A stretch of 64,000 nucleotides of DNA, taken from positions 4,340,001 to 4,404,000 of the forward strand of contig NZ_CP049143.1 in assembly GCF_011044495.1 (NCBI RefSeq). The letters run 5' to 3'. The position numbers were made by a program, and so were the translations under genes. Position 1 is the stretch's first letter. The number at the start of each line of letters is the position of its first letter. Under the pieces are notes generated by a model. It made no database searches. It had not been told where the DNA came from and saw nothing but the letters and a program-made list of their open reading frames with translations. Below, piece after piece: positions 34,630 through 43,436 of the stretch. Source of the stretch: Roseimicrobium sp. ORNL1. Lineage in GTDB: Bacteria > Verrucomicrobiota > Verrucomicrobiia > Verrucomicrobiales > Verrucomicrobiaceae.

Positions 34630-35112
34630 ATGCGCAAAGGCATCTATCCCGGCAGTTTCGATCCCATCACCAATGGTCATCTGGATGTGCTGGCCCGAGC
34701 GGCGCGGCTTTTCGATGAATTGGTGGTCGCCGTGGCGCGAGACAATCAGAAGGCCAGCCTCTTCACCATGGAGGAGCGTGTGGCCATGATCGAGGCCTCG
34801 GCAAGGGAGATGGGTCTGGAAAATGTGCGGGTGACCCTCTTCTCCGGCCTGCTGGTGGAATTTGCCAAGCAGGAGCAGGCCTGCGCTGTAGTCCGTGGTC
34901 TGCGGGCCATCTCGGACTTTGAGTTTGAGTTTCAGATGGCGCTGATGAACCGGAAGCTGGATCCGCAGGTGGAGACGATTTTCCTCACCCCGAGGGAAGA
35001 ATTGACCTACATCAGCTCCCGGATCGTAAAAGAAATAGCAAGACTTGGTGGAGACATCAGCGCCTTTGTGCCCGACAGTGTGGCCAAGGCACTGCGCAAG
35101 AAGCTCGGCTGA
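34630..35112 (+). CDS. coaD: phosphopantetheine adenylyltransferase
   Basis: 160 residues, the normal length. It makes dephospho-CoA from 4'-phosphopantetheine and ATP, the fourth step of CoA synthesis. The nucleotidyltransferase motif GSFDPITNGH is at 8-17 (T/HxGH type). VVRGLRAISDFEFEFQMALMNRKL and the second nucleotide loop YISSRIVKEIARLGGD are present. The start is the ATG directly after an AC-rich leader without a strong ribosome site. yceD follows on the same strand. Confidence 0.97.
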   Translation: MRKGIYPGSFDPITNGHLDVLARAARLFDELVVAVARDNQKASLFTMEERVAMIEASAREMGLENVRVTLFSGLLVEFAKQEQACAVVRGLRAISDFEFEFQMALMNRKLDPQVETIFLTPREELTYISSRIVKEIARLGGDISAFVPDSVAKALRKKLG

Positions 35113-35172
35113 AAAACGCCGCTTCCCGCTCTCTCAGAGACCCTTGCGAATCCCCTACTCTCCCCCTTTCCC

Positions 35173-35664
35173 ATGAGCCTTCAATTTGACCCCGATATCC
35201 TGCCAGCCGACGGCCTGGACCTGCAGGGTAGCCTGCCGCCCAGCTTCTTCGACCTGTCTGAGAAAGACCAGGCGCGTCCCGTGAGCCCCCTGGAGTACAA
35301 CCTTCACGTGTCCAAGGATGACGACGGTGCACTGTTCGTGACCGGGGAAGTCAGCGCCACCTTCGAGCTGGACTGCGGCCGCTGCCTGGAGCCTTTCCAG
35401 CTCCGCATTGAGCAGACTGATTTCGCCCATCAGATTCCTGTCGAAAATGGTACACCAGACTTGACAAACCTTCTAAGGGAAGACATCCTGCTGGCCCTTC
35501 CGACCTATCCTCGCTGTGAAACGGGCAACGTAACACCGCGGGAATGTCCGGCAGAGGGCAGATTCGACTCACCCACGGACCTTTCCGGAGACGAAGCTCC
35601 CGATGCCTCAGGCAAGAATACGTGGGAGGCCCTCGACCAGCTTACGAACCTTAAGAAAAACTAG
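35173..35664 (+). CDS. yceD: YceD family (DUF177) protein
   Basis: 163 residues. ATFELDCGRCLEPFQLRIEQTDFAHQI carries the paired cysteines typical of DUF177, and a second cysteine pair (YPRCETGNVTPRECP) follows, in line with a metal-binding knuckle. The family is almost always directly before rpmF, as here, and is tied to 23S rRNA accumulation in bacteria and plants. It ends three bases before the rpmF start. Confidence 0.93.
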   Translation: MSLQFDPDILPADGLDLQGSLPPSFFDLSEKDQARPVSPLEYNLHVSKDDDGALFVTGEVSATFELDCGRCLEPFQLRIEQTDFAHQIPVENGTPDLTNLLREDILLALPTYPRCETGNVTPRECPAEGRFDSPTDLSGDEAPDASGKNTWEALDQLTNLKKN

Positions 35665-35667
35665 ACC

Positions 35668-35853
35668 ATGGCCTGTCCGAAACGCAGAAAATCCAAGAGC
35701 AAGCAGAAGATGCGCCGCGGCGCCAAGCGCTGGAGCGCTCCCAAACTGCAGTCCTGCTCCTCCTGCGGCACCTCCAAGCCCGGCCACATCGTGTGCCCCT
35801 CGTGCGGCTACTACGGCGATCGCCAGGTCGAGACCATCGAAGCAGCAGCCTAA
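35668..35853 (+). CDS. rpmF: 50S ribosomal protein L32
   Basis: 61 residues. It has the basic start MACPKRRKSKSKQKMRRG, the W-SAPKL segment and a four-cysteine zinc knuckle (CSSCGTSKPGHIVCPSCGYY). This is the zinc-binding (C+) form of L32, a part of the large subunit near the peptidyl-transferase exit. It is the last gene of coaD-yceD-rpmF and is followed by a terminator. The usual next genes (plsX, fabH) are not here; the fab gene in this window lies at 49 kb. Confidence 0.97.
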   Translation: MACPKRRKSKSKQKMRRGAKRWSAPKLQSCSSCGTSKPGHIVCPSCGYYGDRQVETIEAAA

Positions 35854-35883
35854 CTCAGGCTCCCCTTCTCGAACTCCATTTTT

Positions 35884-35919
35884 AATCCCTGCAGTGCCTC
35901 GCGCTGCGGGGATTTTTTG
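35884..35919 (+). terminator. rho-independent terminator after rpmF
   Basis: Stem AATCCCTGCAG with CTGCGGGGATT (11 pairs, one T-G) around a 9-base loop, then TTTTTTG. It lies 31 bases after the rpmF stop. Confidence 0.88.
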
Positions 35920-35931
35920 TTGGCTTCAATC

Positions 35932-36058
35932 GGAGGTTAGGCGTCCTCGCCTGACAGTGGTGGTTGGGCCTCCGGCCTGACCAATCTCACTTGAATACAG
36001 GATGATGGTCAGACCGGAGGTCTAACGCCCGCTGTCAGGCGAGGACGCCTAACCTCCT
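35932..36058. repeat. long inverted-repeat element, family A copy 3
   Basis: It begins GGAGGTTAGGCGTCCTCG and ends CGAGGACGCCTAACCTCC, so the terminal arms are perfect over about 18 bases. Inner palindromes GGGCCTCCGGCC and AGACCGGAGGTCT are also present. Its right end touches the stop codon of the propeller gene at 36057-36059. Confidence 0.85.
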
Positions 36059-37325
36059 ATTTAGTACCAATGCAATACGCATACCGATCCGAGCGCAGGA
36101 AGAGTTGGCCATCTGAGACGGCGGGGCTCGCATTGGATACAGCTTCGTCTCCAGCAATGACATTGGTGGCGAGCACTTCGAACTGCGGCTTCGCAGCGAG
36201 CACGACGGTGCCGGTGGTGCGCCCCACGTAGTAGAGGCGATCTCCCACCAGCAAGGGGGAAGCGTACCAGCGGTCGCGCTTGGTGGGCATGGGCTGCTCG
36301 TAAACCACGTCGCCCGTCTTTGCGTCGAGACAAATGGCAAAGCCCCGTGAGTCATTCACGATGTAGAGATAACCATTGTGATACACCGGGGAGCCCACGT
36401 TGGATCCCTTGGCCTGCTTCCAGAGCACATGCGTGGCAGTGACGTCCCCCTTCCCTCCCGCGCGAATGGCCATGGACTGGCTGTTGGGGCCACCGGAGAT
36501 ATAGATCACGCCGTCATGCGCCACGATGGTGGGGCACAACTCCGCCGCACGAATGGCCTGGCAGGACCAGAGTTCGTCACCTGTCTTGGGATTGAAGGCA
36601 CGCAGCTTCCCGCTGGCATTCACCACGAGCTCATCATGGCCATCCACCTTCACCATGGTGGGAGTGTTCCATGAGGCCGGGAAACCATTCACGCTCCAGA
36701 CGGTCTTGCCGGTGCGGCGGTCGAGAGCGAAGAGCGCGTTGCTTTCGTGAGCTGCATTCACAATCAGGAGATCGCCATACAGGATGGGTGATGTACCCAC
36801 ACCCCAGTCATGCGCCTTCTCCCCGACACTGACTTCCCACACCTTGCGCCCGTCGATCGTGAAGGCATGCACCCCGGCATTTCCAAGGAAGAAGAACACC
36901 CCTTGCCCATCGCTCACTGGCGTGCTCGAAGCGTAACCGTGCATGGTGATGTACTGGCCCTGATAGGGCTTGTCCGGGTACGGGGACTTCACCTCGTGCT
37001 GCCAGAGGATTTTCCCATCGCGCTTGCTGAGGCAGATGGCGTGTCGCTTGAGATTCGCGAGGTCGCCGGGCTCACGCACATCGGTGCCGTAGCCGCTATA
37101 GCTGGTGAGAAAGACACGATCGCCTACCACAATCGGGCTGGAGGAGCCGGGACCGGGCAGTTCGGTCTTCCAGATCATGTTCTCACGCTCGCTCCACTTC
37201 AGGGGCACGTTTGTGTCTGTCACCACTCCATCTCCGGTGGGCCCGCGAAATTGGAGCCAGTTGGCGGCGGGAAGTATGGATAGGGAGACAGAAAGGCTGA
37301 GGAGCGTGAAGAAAGCAGACTTCAT
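36057..37325 (-). CDS. secreted PQQ-like beta-propeller repeat protein
   Basis: 422 residues from the ATG at 37323-37325, giving a signal peptide (FFTLLSLSVSLSILPAA). It has the eight-bladed quinoprotein-type propeller pattern, with repeats such as LSKRDGKILWQHEV, FTIDGRKVWEVSV, LDRRTGKTVWSVNG, FNPKTGDELWSC and LDAKTGDVVYEQ. The opening block NWLQFRGPTGDG is typical of the many such proteins of Verrucomicrobia and Planctomycetes. There is no sign of quinone ligands, so it is probably a binding or scaffold protein and not a dehydrogenase. The stop codon TAG abuts the family A repeat. Confidence 0.92.
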   Translation of the reverse strand: MKSAFFTLLSLSVSLSILPAANWLQFRGPTGDGVVTDTNVPLKWSERENMIWKTELPGPGSSSPIVVGDRVFLTSYSGYGTDVREPGDLANLKRHAICLSKRDGKILWQHEVKSPYPDKPYQGQYITMHGYASSTPVSDGQGVFFFLGNAGVHAFTIDGRKVWEVSVGEKAHDWGVGTSPILYGDLLIVNAAHESNALFALDRRTGKTVWSVNGFPASWNTPTMVKVDGHDELVVNASGKLRAFNPKTGDELWSCQAIRAAELCPTIVAHDGVIYISGGPNSQSMAIRAGGKGDVTATHVLWKQAKGSNVGSPVYHNGYLYIVNDSRGFAICLDAKTGDVVYEQPMPTKRDRWYASPLLVGDRLYYVGRTTGTVVLAAKPQFEVLATNVIAGDEAVSNASPAVSDGQLFLRSDRYAYCIGTK

Positions 37326-37467
37326 GGAGGATGGAGATGCCTTGGTGGGCCACCTCACATAACGCCTGCAATGACGGGAAATTATTACCCCATTGGAATT
37401 ATGCTCGTTTTCTGAAGCAGGTGGCGGTTCACAGGCTGCCGCTTGCGTTCGGGCTTGAATGAGTTCG

Positions 37468-37517
37468 ATCAGGCCGGAGGCCTAACGCCCGCTGTCAGGA
37501 GAGACGCCTAACCTCCT
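37468..37517. repeat. family A element, half copy inside MFS 3' end
   Basis: It corresponds to the right half of the copy at 35932-36058 (AGGCCGGAGGCCTAACGCCCGCTGTCAGG, then GACGCCTAACCTCCT). The stop codon of the MFS gene (37482-37484) and its last eleven codons lie within it. Confidence 0.75.
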
Positions 37518-38837
37518 CACTCGCCACGCGCGGAAGAGGAAATACGCCAGCATGGTTCCTGCGAACCACCACGGCCACCACTTGAGGGCAGCGGCAAAGA
37601 CTTGCGGCTCCTCACTGCCCACGCCCAAGCGGCCGGAGAGGTAGGCGGTCTGCCAGCCGAAGAGTAGCGTCACGGCGCCATACGCGAGATTCATCGTCAT
37701 CCCGCGGAAGCTCAGCACGGTGGCGCGTCGCTCGCTGCTGGTGACTTCATTCAGGTAGTGAGAGAGGAAGAACTGGAAGAAGCGCATGGAGAGCAGCAAC
37801 GGCGCGATGGCCAAAATCCCCCACCAGCCCGGCAGTGGATTCGCCAGCACCACCAGTCCCCATGCCACCATGAGAATGACCAGGGCGAAGTTGAACTTTG
37901 AGGAACGATGCCGCACCAGCCACTCCATCCAGTGCACGGTGAAGAAGGCTGCTAGTGAACTCAGCACCGAGACGACGCCGAAGGAAGCCTCGGTGAGGCC
38001 GATGAGCCGGTAGTAGTTGCTAGCCACGGTGTAGAACAACCTCACGATGCTATCCAGCAAGAACCCCAGCGTCAGCAGCAGCAGCGGCACGGGAGTACGC
38101 CAGATCCATGCGGCCGCTTCCCGAATGCCCCGCAAGCTCGCACGCACGTTTTCACGGAAAGTGGGGTGCACGCGGGCCCCCTGATCCGCTGGCTCTTTCA
38201 TGGCGAGAGTCACCATGAGGCAAAGCACCGCGGTGAGCACACAAAGGTAGATGGGGAACTTGAGCGTGACCTCCTTTGCCAGATCCGCGTGTTCCCAACC
38301 CAGAAACGCCAACGCGCGGTTCACACTCGAAGCATCATACACGAACGCGCCAATGAGCGAGCTGACGATGAAACCCAGCGGCATCCAGCGGCTGAGTCGG
38401 GCCATCACACGCGGCCAGGTGTTGGATTGCTCCGCTTCGGGAATGCTGTCGTACGCCAGCGCTTCATCCGCCCCGCTCGCCATGGCTTCTGCCGAGCCGC
38501 TGATGACTCGGTTCACAATGAATACCCAGAAAACCCACGGCCCGCCCACTGGCAGCATGGCAAACACGAGCATCTCCACCACCATGAGCACCGCGGCGAG
38601 CACCACCATGTTCCGCCGGCCCAACACATCCGCCAGGGCGCCACTCGGGACCTCCAGCAATACAATCGTCACGGCCCAGACGACATTGAGGATCGCGAAC
38701 TGCTCCAGGTTCATCCCGAAGTCGAGGAACAGCACCGTGTAGACGGGATAGTAGAACCGGCAATTGAACAGCAGCCGGAACCAGACAAAGAGGCGGGCAT
38801 TATGAGGCATCGGCAGCAGCAATTCGGGAGAAGACAT
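37482..38837 (-). CDS. MFS transporter
   Basis: 451 residues with twelve hydrophobic segments. The loop after helix 2 reads GALADVLGRRNMVVLAA, the family's G-x3-D-x2-G-R-R motif, which settles the assignment. A soluble cytosolic loop separates the two six-helix halves near residue 205-225 (KEPADQGARVHPTFRENV). The substrate cannot be read from the sequence; the shape recalls drug- or sugar-efflux MFS members. The last residues RRLGVSPDSGR are encoded by a family A repeat, so the original C-terminus has been replaced. It is divergent from the PEP-CTERM gene at 39027. Confidence 0.9.
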   Translation of the reverse strand: MSSPELLLPMPHNARLFVWFRLLFNCRFYYPVYTVLFLDFGMNLEQFAILNVVWAVTIVLLEVPSGALADVLGRRNMVVLAAVLMVVEMLVFAMLPVGGPWVFWVFIVNRVISGSAEAMASGADEALAYDSIPEAEQSNTWPRVMARLSRWMPLGFIVSSLIGAFVYDASSVNRALAFLGWEHADLAKEVTLKFPIYLCVLTAVLCLMVTLAMKEPADQGARVHPTFRENVRASLRGIREAAAWIWRTPVPLLLLTLGFLLDSIVRLFYTVASNYYRLIGLTEASFGVVSVLSSLAAFFTVHWMEWLVRHRSSKFNFALVILMVAWGLVVLANPLPGWWGILAIAPLLLSMRFFQFFLSHYLNEVTSSERRATVLSFRGMTMNLAYGAVTLLFGWQTAYLSGRLGVGSEEPQVFAAALKWWPWWFAGTMLAYFLFRAWRVRRLGVSPDSGR

Positions 38838-39026
38838 GGCGGAGCGGTCTTGGGATTACGTCTGCCAGCGCGCAATGGCAAACAACGTGCGCATCGATGT
38901 GCGCTCTCCATCCGCTAAGTCTTCGCTCAGTCGCTGTTTCGAAACTTTCACCCATGGACACTGTTGTGCTCTCGTGCCTAGTTGCAAAATCCGCACGCAA
39001 AGCTATCTGCCCGGCCTCCCCCGACC

Positions 39027-39923
39027 ATGAGCCCCCTCTCCTCCCGCCTCCATCGTGCTGGCAAACTGATGATGGGACTGCCTGCCCTCACCGCGTTGCT
39101 CATGCTCGCGCCTGTCCAACCGGCGCAGGCGGTGTGGGTGGCAGGATACACCGCGGAGGTAAACAATCGCTTCACCATCTGGAATAGTGATCTGACGCCG
39201 AACACCAGCGCCTCCTTTGCGCTCGCGGGTCTGGACATGACCGGTCTGTTTTGGGATGCCTCGGGCCGCACCTACGCTGCTCTGAGCAATCAGACCTTCA
39301 TCGGCAGCCATGACGCACTCAGTCCCGGCTCTACCATTTCGTACTGGGACGGCACCACCATCGGCACTGCCACCATCGCCAGCATCGCCTTGCTCTCCGC
39401 TCCGGCCAGCTCTCCTTCAGATGCCGAGCTATGCCTCTACACCCTGTCCAGTTCACTGCCGGGCGTGAATCCGCTGCCCATCCTCACTGGCGGAAGCACC
39501 AGCGACTACGAGGGAATGCAGATCGCGATGTTTGGCCACTCGGGGACCGTGGTCATCGAAACATTGGACCTCGTTGGCAGAATCACCTACAGCCCCCTCA
39601 TATTGAGCGAGGCCAATGGCTCCATTCAAAACGGACCTAACGCCGATATCGTCGGCGCGGCACTGGAATATCCGGGACTCTACGAGAGCGGCGACTCCAA
39701 CAGCGCCGTGCTCGGCTTCTGGAACGGCCAGTGGGGCATCCTCGGTTCTGCTTGGGCTGTCACCAGCGATCCAAGATTCAGTCTCTTCAATTTCATGCCG
39801 TCCTATGTGGATGAGCTCCCCAATGGGGTGAACTATTCCGTGATCGTTGTACCCGAACCCGGCCGGGCCCTGCTTCTGATGCTGGGAGCAATCGGCATGG
39901 TCTGTAGGCGCAGACGCAGGTAA
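39027..39923 (+). CDS. PEP-CTERM sorting-domain protein, function unknown
   Basis: 298 residues from the ATG at 39027, which puts the signal peptide first (LMMGLPALTALLMLAPVQPAQA). The body is Ser/Thr/Gly/Asn-rich and looks beta-rich, without a family I recognise (NRFTIWNSDLTPNTSASFALAGLD). The C-terminus is a PEP-CTERM signal: VPEPGRALLLMLGAIGMV then an all-Arg end. The protein is therefore expected to be exported, trimmed by an exosortase and shown at the surface or in the matrix, like the protein at 11504-14692. No exosortase gene lies in this window. Confidence 0.82.
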   Translation: MSPLSSRLHRAGKLMMGLPALTALLMLAPVQPAQAVWVAGYTAEVNNRFTIWNSDLTPNTSASFALAGLDMTGLFWDASGRTYAALSNQTFIGSHDALSPGSTISYWDGTTIGTATIASIALLSAPASSPSDAELCLYTLSSSLPGVNPLPILTGGSTSDYEGMQIAMFGHSGTVVIETLDLVGRITYSPLILSEANGSIQNGPNADIVGAALEYPGLYESGDSNSAVLGFWNGQWGILGSAWAVTSDPRFSLFNFMPSYVDELPNGVNYSVIVVPEPGRALLLMLGAIGMVCRRRRR

Positions 39924-39941
39924 GACGGTGGGCGGCTGAAA

Positions 39942-40113
39942 GGAATGGCCGCAAAAAAACGCAAAAGGTTGGAGCGAAGGACGCGCCATGCCGAAGGGCG
40001 AGCTGTAACGCAAGTGCCCTGGTACCCGTCTACAGGTAAAAATCGCCATTGAGTGCGGACACTACCCTGGCCCCAATCTTTTGCGTTCTCTGCGTTCTTT
40101 TGCTGCCATTCCT
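39942..40113. repeat. family B inverted-repeat element
   Basis: Left arm AGGAATGGCCGCAAAAA (39941-39968) and right arm TTTTGCGTTCTCTGCG with TTCTTTTGCTGCCATTCC (40079-40113) pair around about 110 bases. It fills most of the gap between the PEP-CTERM gene and cysS. The open frame of cysS runs into it, but the enzyme starts downstream. Confidence 0.75.
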
Positions 40114-40199
40114 CAGGATCCCGCTTGCCCACAGCGCGTATCTGCTGGCAATCCATTGCAAATCACGGGCTCCCGCGCATCTTCCGCCCTTTCCTACCC

Positions 40200-41630
40200 A
40201 TGGCCAGCCAGACTCTGCAACTCCACGACACCCTGACCCGCACGACCCGCCCGGTGCAGCCCTCCGATGGCGCCACCCTGCGCTTCTACTGCTGCGGACC
40301 CACGGTGTACGGGCCGGCGCACATTGGGAACTTCCGCACGTTCATCGCGCAGGACGTCTTCCGCCGTGTGGTGGAGCTCAGCGGTCTGAAGACCAAACAC
40401 GTGCGCAACATCACGGATGTGGATGACAAGACGATCCGCGACTCGATTGCGGCGAAGCAGACGCTGACCGAGTTCACCACGTTTTGGACGAAGCAATTCC
40501 ATGGGGACTGCGTTTCGCTGAACCTGCTCACGCCCCACGTGGAGCCGAAGGCCACCGAACACATCCCGCATCAAATCCGGATGATCGAGCAGCTCATTGC
40601 CAAGGGCAATGCATATGCCTCGCCGGATGGCTCGGTGTATTTCCGCGTCGGCTCCTATGCGGAGTACGGACGCCTTTCGCATCTGGACAAACGCGAACTG
40701 CAACTCGGCACCGCCCAGACCACGACGGACAGCGATGAGTACAGCAAGGACTCGCTCGCCGACTTCGTGCTGTGGAAGGCCTACAAGGAATCCGATGGCA
40801 ACAACGCGTGGGACAGCCCGTGGGGCAAGGGGCGCCCCGGCTGGCATCTGGAGTGCAGTGCCATGGCACTGGAGTACCTCGGCGAAGAATTCGACCTTCA
40901 CGGTGGTGGCATGGATTTGATTTTCCCGCACCATGAGAATGAGATGGCGCAGAGCTGCTGCTCCACCGGCGGTCACTTCGCGCGGCTGTGGATGCACTCC
41001 GCCCACCTGATGGTGGATGGAGGAAAAATGAGCAAGAGCCTGGGCAATCTCTACACGCTGGGGGATCTGCGTGACCGCGGCTACACACCGGCGGAAGTGC
41101 GCCATACCTTGATCAGTGGCAACTACCGTCAACCGCTGAACTTCACCTTCCACTCGCTCGATGCATCGCGTCAGGCACTGCAGAAGCTGGCGAAGTTTGA
41201 GAAGGGGCTGAAGGAGCAAGGTGGTGTGTCCAGCACACCCGGCTACGCAGAACTTCTAAAGCACGGCACCGCAGGCATCTTCCAGGCTGCCTGGGAAGAA
41301 CTGCTGCAGGATCTCAACGTCCCCGGCGCGCTCGGTGGCGTCTTCACCGTGGTGAACAAGACCAAGGCACCCACGCTCTCCCCCGTGGAGGCGAAGGCAG
41401 TCTTCCTGGATCTGCATTTCATCCTCACCGCACTCGGCCTCGAACTTCCTCCCGTGAAGGAAGACGAAGTCGCCGATGCTCCTGACGAAGTGAAGGCACT
41501 TGCCGAACAACGCCTGACCGCGAAGAAGGCAAAAGACTTCATCACCGCGGATGATCTGCGCCGCCAAATCGAAGCACTCGGCTGGAGCGTGAAGGACACC
41601 AAGGATGGGTATGTGCTGATTCCGAAGTGA
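40200..41630 (+). CDS. cysS: cysteinyl-tRNA synthetase
   Basis: 476 residues from the ATG at 40200; upstream codons of the open frame belong to the repeat. It has the CysRS zinc-site start FYCCGPTVYGPAHIGN, with HIGN at 41-44 as the class I signature. RPGWHLECSAMA (Cys218) and FPHHENEMAQS (His243, His244, Glu245) complete the zinc site, and KMSKS is at 275-279. The C-terminal helical DALR-type part is present. It charges tRNA-Cys. No operon partner: the next gene is 255 bases on. Confidence 0.97.
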   Translation: MASQTLQLHDTLTRTTRPVQPSDGATLRFYCCGPTVYGPAHIGNFRTFIAQDVFRRVVELSGLKTKHVRNITDVDDKTIRDSIAAKQTLTEFTTFWTKQFHGDCVSLNLLTPHVEPKATEHIPHQIRMIEQLIAKGNAYASPDGSVYFRVGSYAEYGRLSHLDKRELQLGTAQTTTDSDEYSKDSLADFVLWKAYKESDGNNAWDSPWGKGRPGWHLECSAMALEYLGEEFDLHGGGMDLIFPHHENEMAQSCCSTGGHFARLWMHSAHLMVDGGKMSKSLGNLYTLGDLRDRGYTPAEVRHTLISGNYRQPLNFTFHSLDASRQALQKLAKFEKGLKEQGGVSSTPGYAELLKHGTAGIFQAAWEELLQDLNVPGALGGVFTVVNKTKAPTLSPVEAKAVFLDLHFILTALGLELPPVKEDEVADAPDEVKALAEQRLTAKKAKDFITADDLRRQIEALGWSVKDTKDGYVLIPK

Positions 41631-41662
41631 GGGGAACCCCTGCACCTGCGGCGAACTCAAAG

Positions 41663-41787
41663 CAATGCAAAGTGAGAAATGCAAAATGAAAAGTGCAAAG
41701 TGAAGCCGCTCTCAATCACTTTTCATTTTTCACTTTTCAGTTCTCATTTTGCATTCCCAAAGCACGCCGCCGAGGCGGCGGACTACT
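41663..41787. repeat. family C inverted-repeat element, copy 1
   Basis: AATGCAAAGTGAGAAATGC, with AAAATGAAAAGTGC (41664-41700), pairs with GCACTTTTC-like and CTCATTTTGCATTCCC (41718-41757) over an A/T-rich stem. A GC palindrome, GCCGCCGAGGCGGC (41766-41779), follows. The same two parts occur together at 54250-54470. Confidence 0.7.
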
Positions 41788-41885
41788 TTCCTCTGACATC
41801 GCGAGGAGACTGACGAGGTACGTTTTCTGCTCGACGCCTCCGTATTTTATTTAATACTCATCTCACGTTCGTTCCTACGGCAGCC

Positions 41886-42296
41886 ATGTTCGATGCCCTG
41901 ATCAACAAGTATGCGTCCCTGGCCTTCATGGTCGTTGGCAGTGGTCTTTCCATCTTTGCCCTGCGTGCGGTGCGGCGCTGGGTGTTCTGGCTGCTGCTAC
42001 TCGTCGCCATTCCCTGCCTGCTGATTGCCGGGGGGATTTACTGGTATGCCATCAATTTCACAGGTGAACGCGCCGATGATAACTTCCAGGCTGCGCTGAA
42101 GGTGGGCATGACCGAGTCCGACGTGATGGATGCGGTGAACAAGTACTATCCCAGAAGGAGCGCCCACCGACCGGCGGTGATGCAGAATGGCACCGAGCGG
42201 CTGGGCATTTTCATCCCCGGAGGGGAAGGCTCCAAGGAGAAGGTCATTCACCTGCGCTTCGAGAACGGCCGGGTGGCAGAGGTCACAGGCAGGTAA
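41886..42296 (+). CDS. small membrane protein with SmpA/OmlA-like C-terminal domain
   Basis: 136 residues. Two hydrophobic segments (about 11-27 and 33-52) are followed by a soluble part that begins ALKVGMTESDVMDAVNKYYP, the helix pattern of SmpA/BamE-like and related BLIP-fold domains. It closes with two strands (VIHLRFENGRVAEVTG), as in that fold. In BamE the domain works at the outer membrane, but here it is held at the inner membrane by two helices, so the job probably differs. The fold call is from pattern only. Confidence 0.65.
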   Translation: MFDALINKYASLAFMVVGSGLSIFALRAVRRWVFWLLLLVAIPCLLIAGGIYWYAINFTGERADDNFQAALKVGMTESDVMDAVNKYYPRRSAHRPAVMQNGTERLGIFIPGGEGSKEKVIHLRFENGRVAEVTGR

Positions 42297-42407
42297 GAGT
42301 AGAGACGCAGGCTCCCGTGCCGCGCCGCTGCGCACGGTGCAGCTCCTAAATCAATCTACCGGACTTTTTGCTTGCCGGAGGGGGCCTTCCTTCGGCTTAG
42401 TAGGGGC

Positions 42408-43412
42408 ATGCTCGGCTGGCTGAAGAATTTGGCGAAACCAGGTGGTGAGTGGCGGCGCACCGACTTGCCTGAAGCCGAGTTGGAACTGCTGTATCAAGAT
42501 CTGCTCCCGCTGGAAACACTGGAGCCGGGACTTGCGGGTGATCTGATGACGTATGTGGTCACCGGTCAGAATGCAGGCGTGCTCAATCGCGTGGCAGCAC
42601 AGCCAGAGGCAGCACGCCTTCTCGGCCTGCGATGCGAGAAGCATTCGTGGCAACACCGCACGCCCACTGAGCGGGACGCCTTCTTCGCCAGCACCACCAT
42701 CACAGATCCGGCATTTCACCTGCGTCTCGCACTGGTGTATGACGCGCTGCTCAAGCCTGCGGAGAAGCGCCCTGTCTCCCCTGGCATTCCCGCAGGCGCG
42801 GAGTGGCTGGAGATCTATCTGTGGGAGGCCACCCGCACGCCGCCGAATCAATGGCCGCTAGAACCGCAGGAGACGCGGCTGCCATCGCAGGCGCTGGAGT
42901 CCATGCTGAAACTCAGCGGTCACCCTACCACGTGGCTTGCGCGTGCAGCGCTTATCACGGAGCAGTCACGCGCCAAGGTGCAGAAGCACAGCTTTGCCGA
43001 GCTCTTCCTGAAAGTGCCTGAAGCAGCCTCTGCATTCACAGCACATCCCGACACCGTGCGCGAGTGCCTGGCAAACGCGGATCACCGTGGCAAGTCACAC
43101 ATCATCGATGTCCTCCACCGTGCCGGAGTAAGCGCCTCCCTCCTTCCCGTGGAAGCATCCGTCATGGCAGTGACGTCCTCCAAGCAAGTGCGTGAAGCTG
43201 CGGCTTCGTGGATCCTGCTTACACCAGATCTGCTGCTGCCCGAGCTCCAAAAGCTCGCCGTGCAAGGCACCCCGGAGGAACGTGTGCGTGCCGTGAGACT
43301 GCTGGGACAAGCGGGACGTGACATGATGACGCCCTTCCTCATGGAGCGCCTGTCCCGTGATCGTGCGAAGACCGTGGTGAAGATGATCGAGACGGTGCTG
43401 CACCGTCCGTGA
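42408..43412 (+). CDS. HEAT-repeat-like protein of unknown function
   Basis: 334 residues from the ATG at 42408 (TAGGGGC just before it); a TTG at 42372 would add twelve residues. The last third shows HEAT-like helix pairs (QVREAAASWILLTPDLLLPELQKLAVQG, EERVRAVRLLGQAGRDMMTPFLMERLSRDRA). The N-terminal part (WLKNLAKPGGEWRRTDLPEAELELLYQDLL) is helical too. It may be related to the N-terminal helical part of DUF4132-type proteins, but no catalytic region follows. No signal peptide. It ends 24 bases before a convergent gene. Confidence 0.7.
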   Translation: MLGWLKNLAKPGGEWRRTDLPEAELELLYQDLLPLETLEPGLAGDLMTYVVTGQNAGVLNRVAAQPEAARLLGLRCEKHSWQHRTPTERDAFFASTTITDPAFHLRLALVYDALLKPAEKRPVSPGIPAGAEWLEIYLWEATRTPPNQWPLEPQETRLPSQALESMLKLSGHPTTWLARAALITEQSRAKVQKHSFAELFLKVPEAASAFTAHPDTVRECLANADHRGKSHIIDVLHRAGVSASLLPVEASVMAVTSSKQVREAAASWILLTPDLLLPELQKLAVQGTPEERVRAVRLLGQAGRDMMTPFLMERLSRDRAKTVVKMIETVLHRP

Positions 43413-43436
43413 GGCCCGAAGAATCGAGTCGATCAA

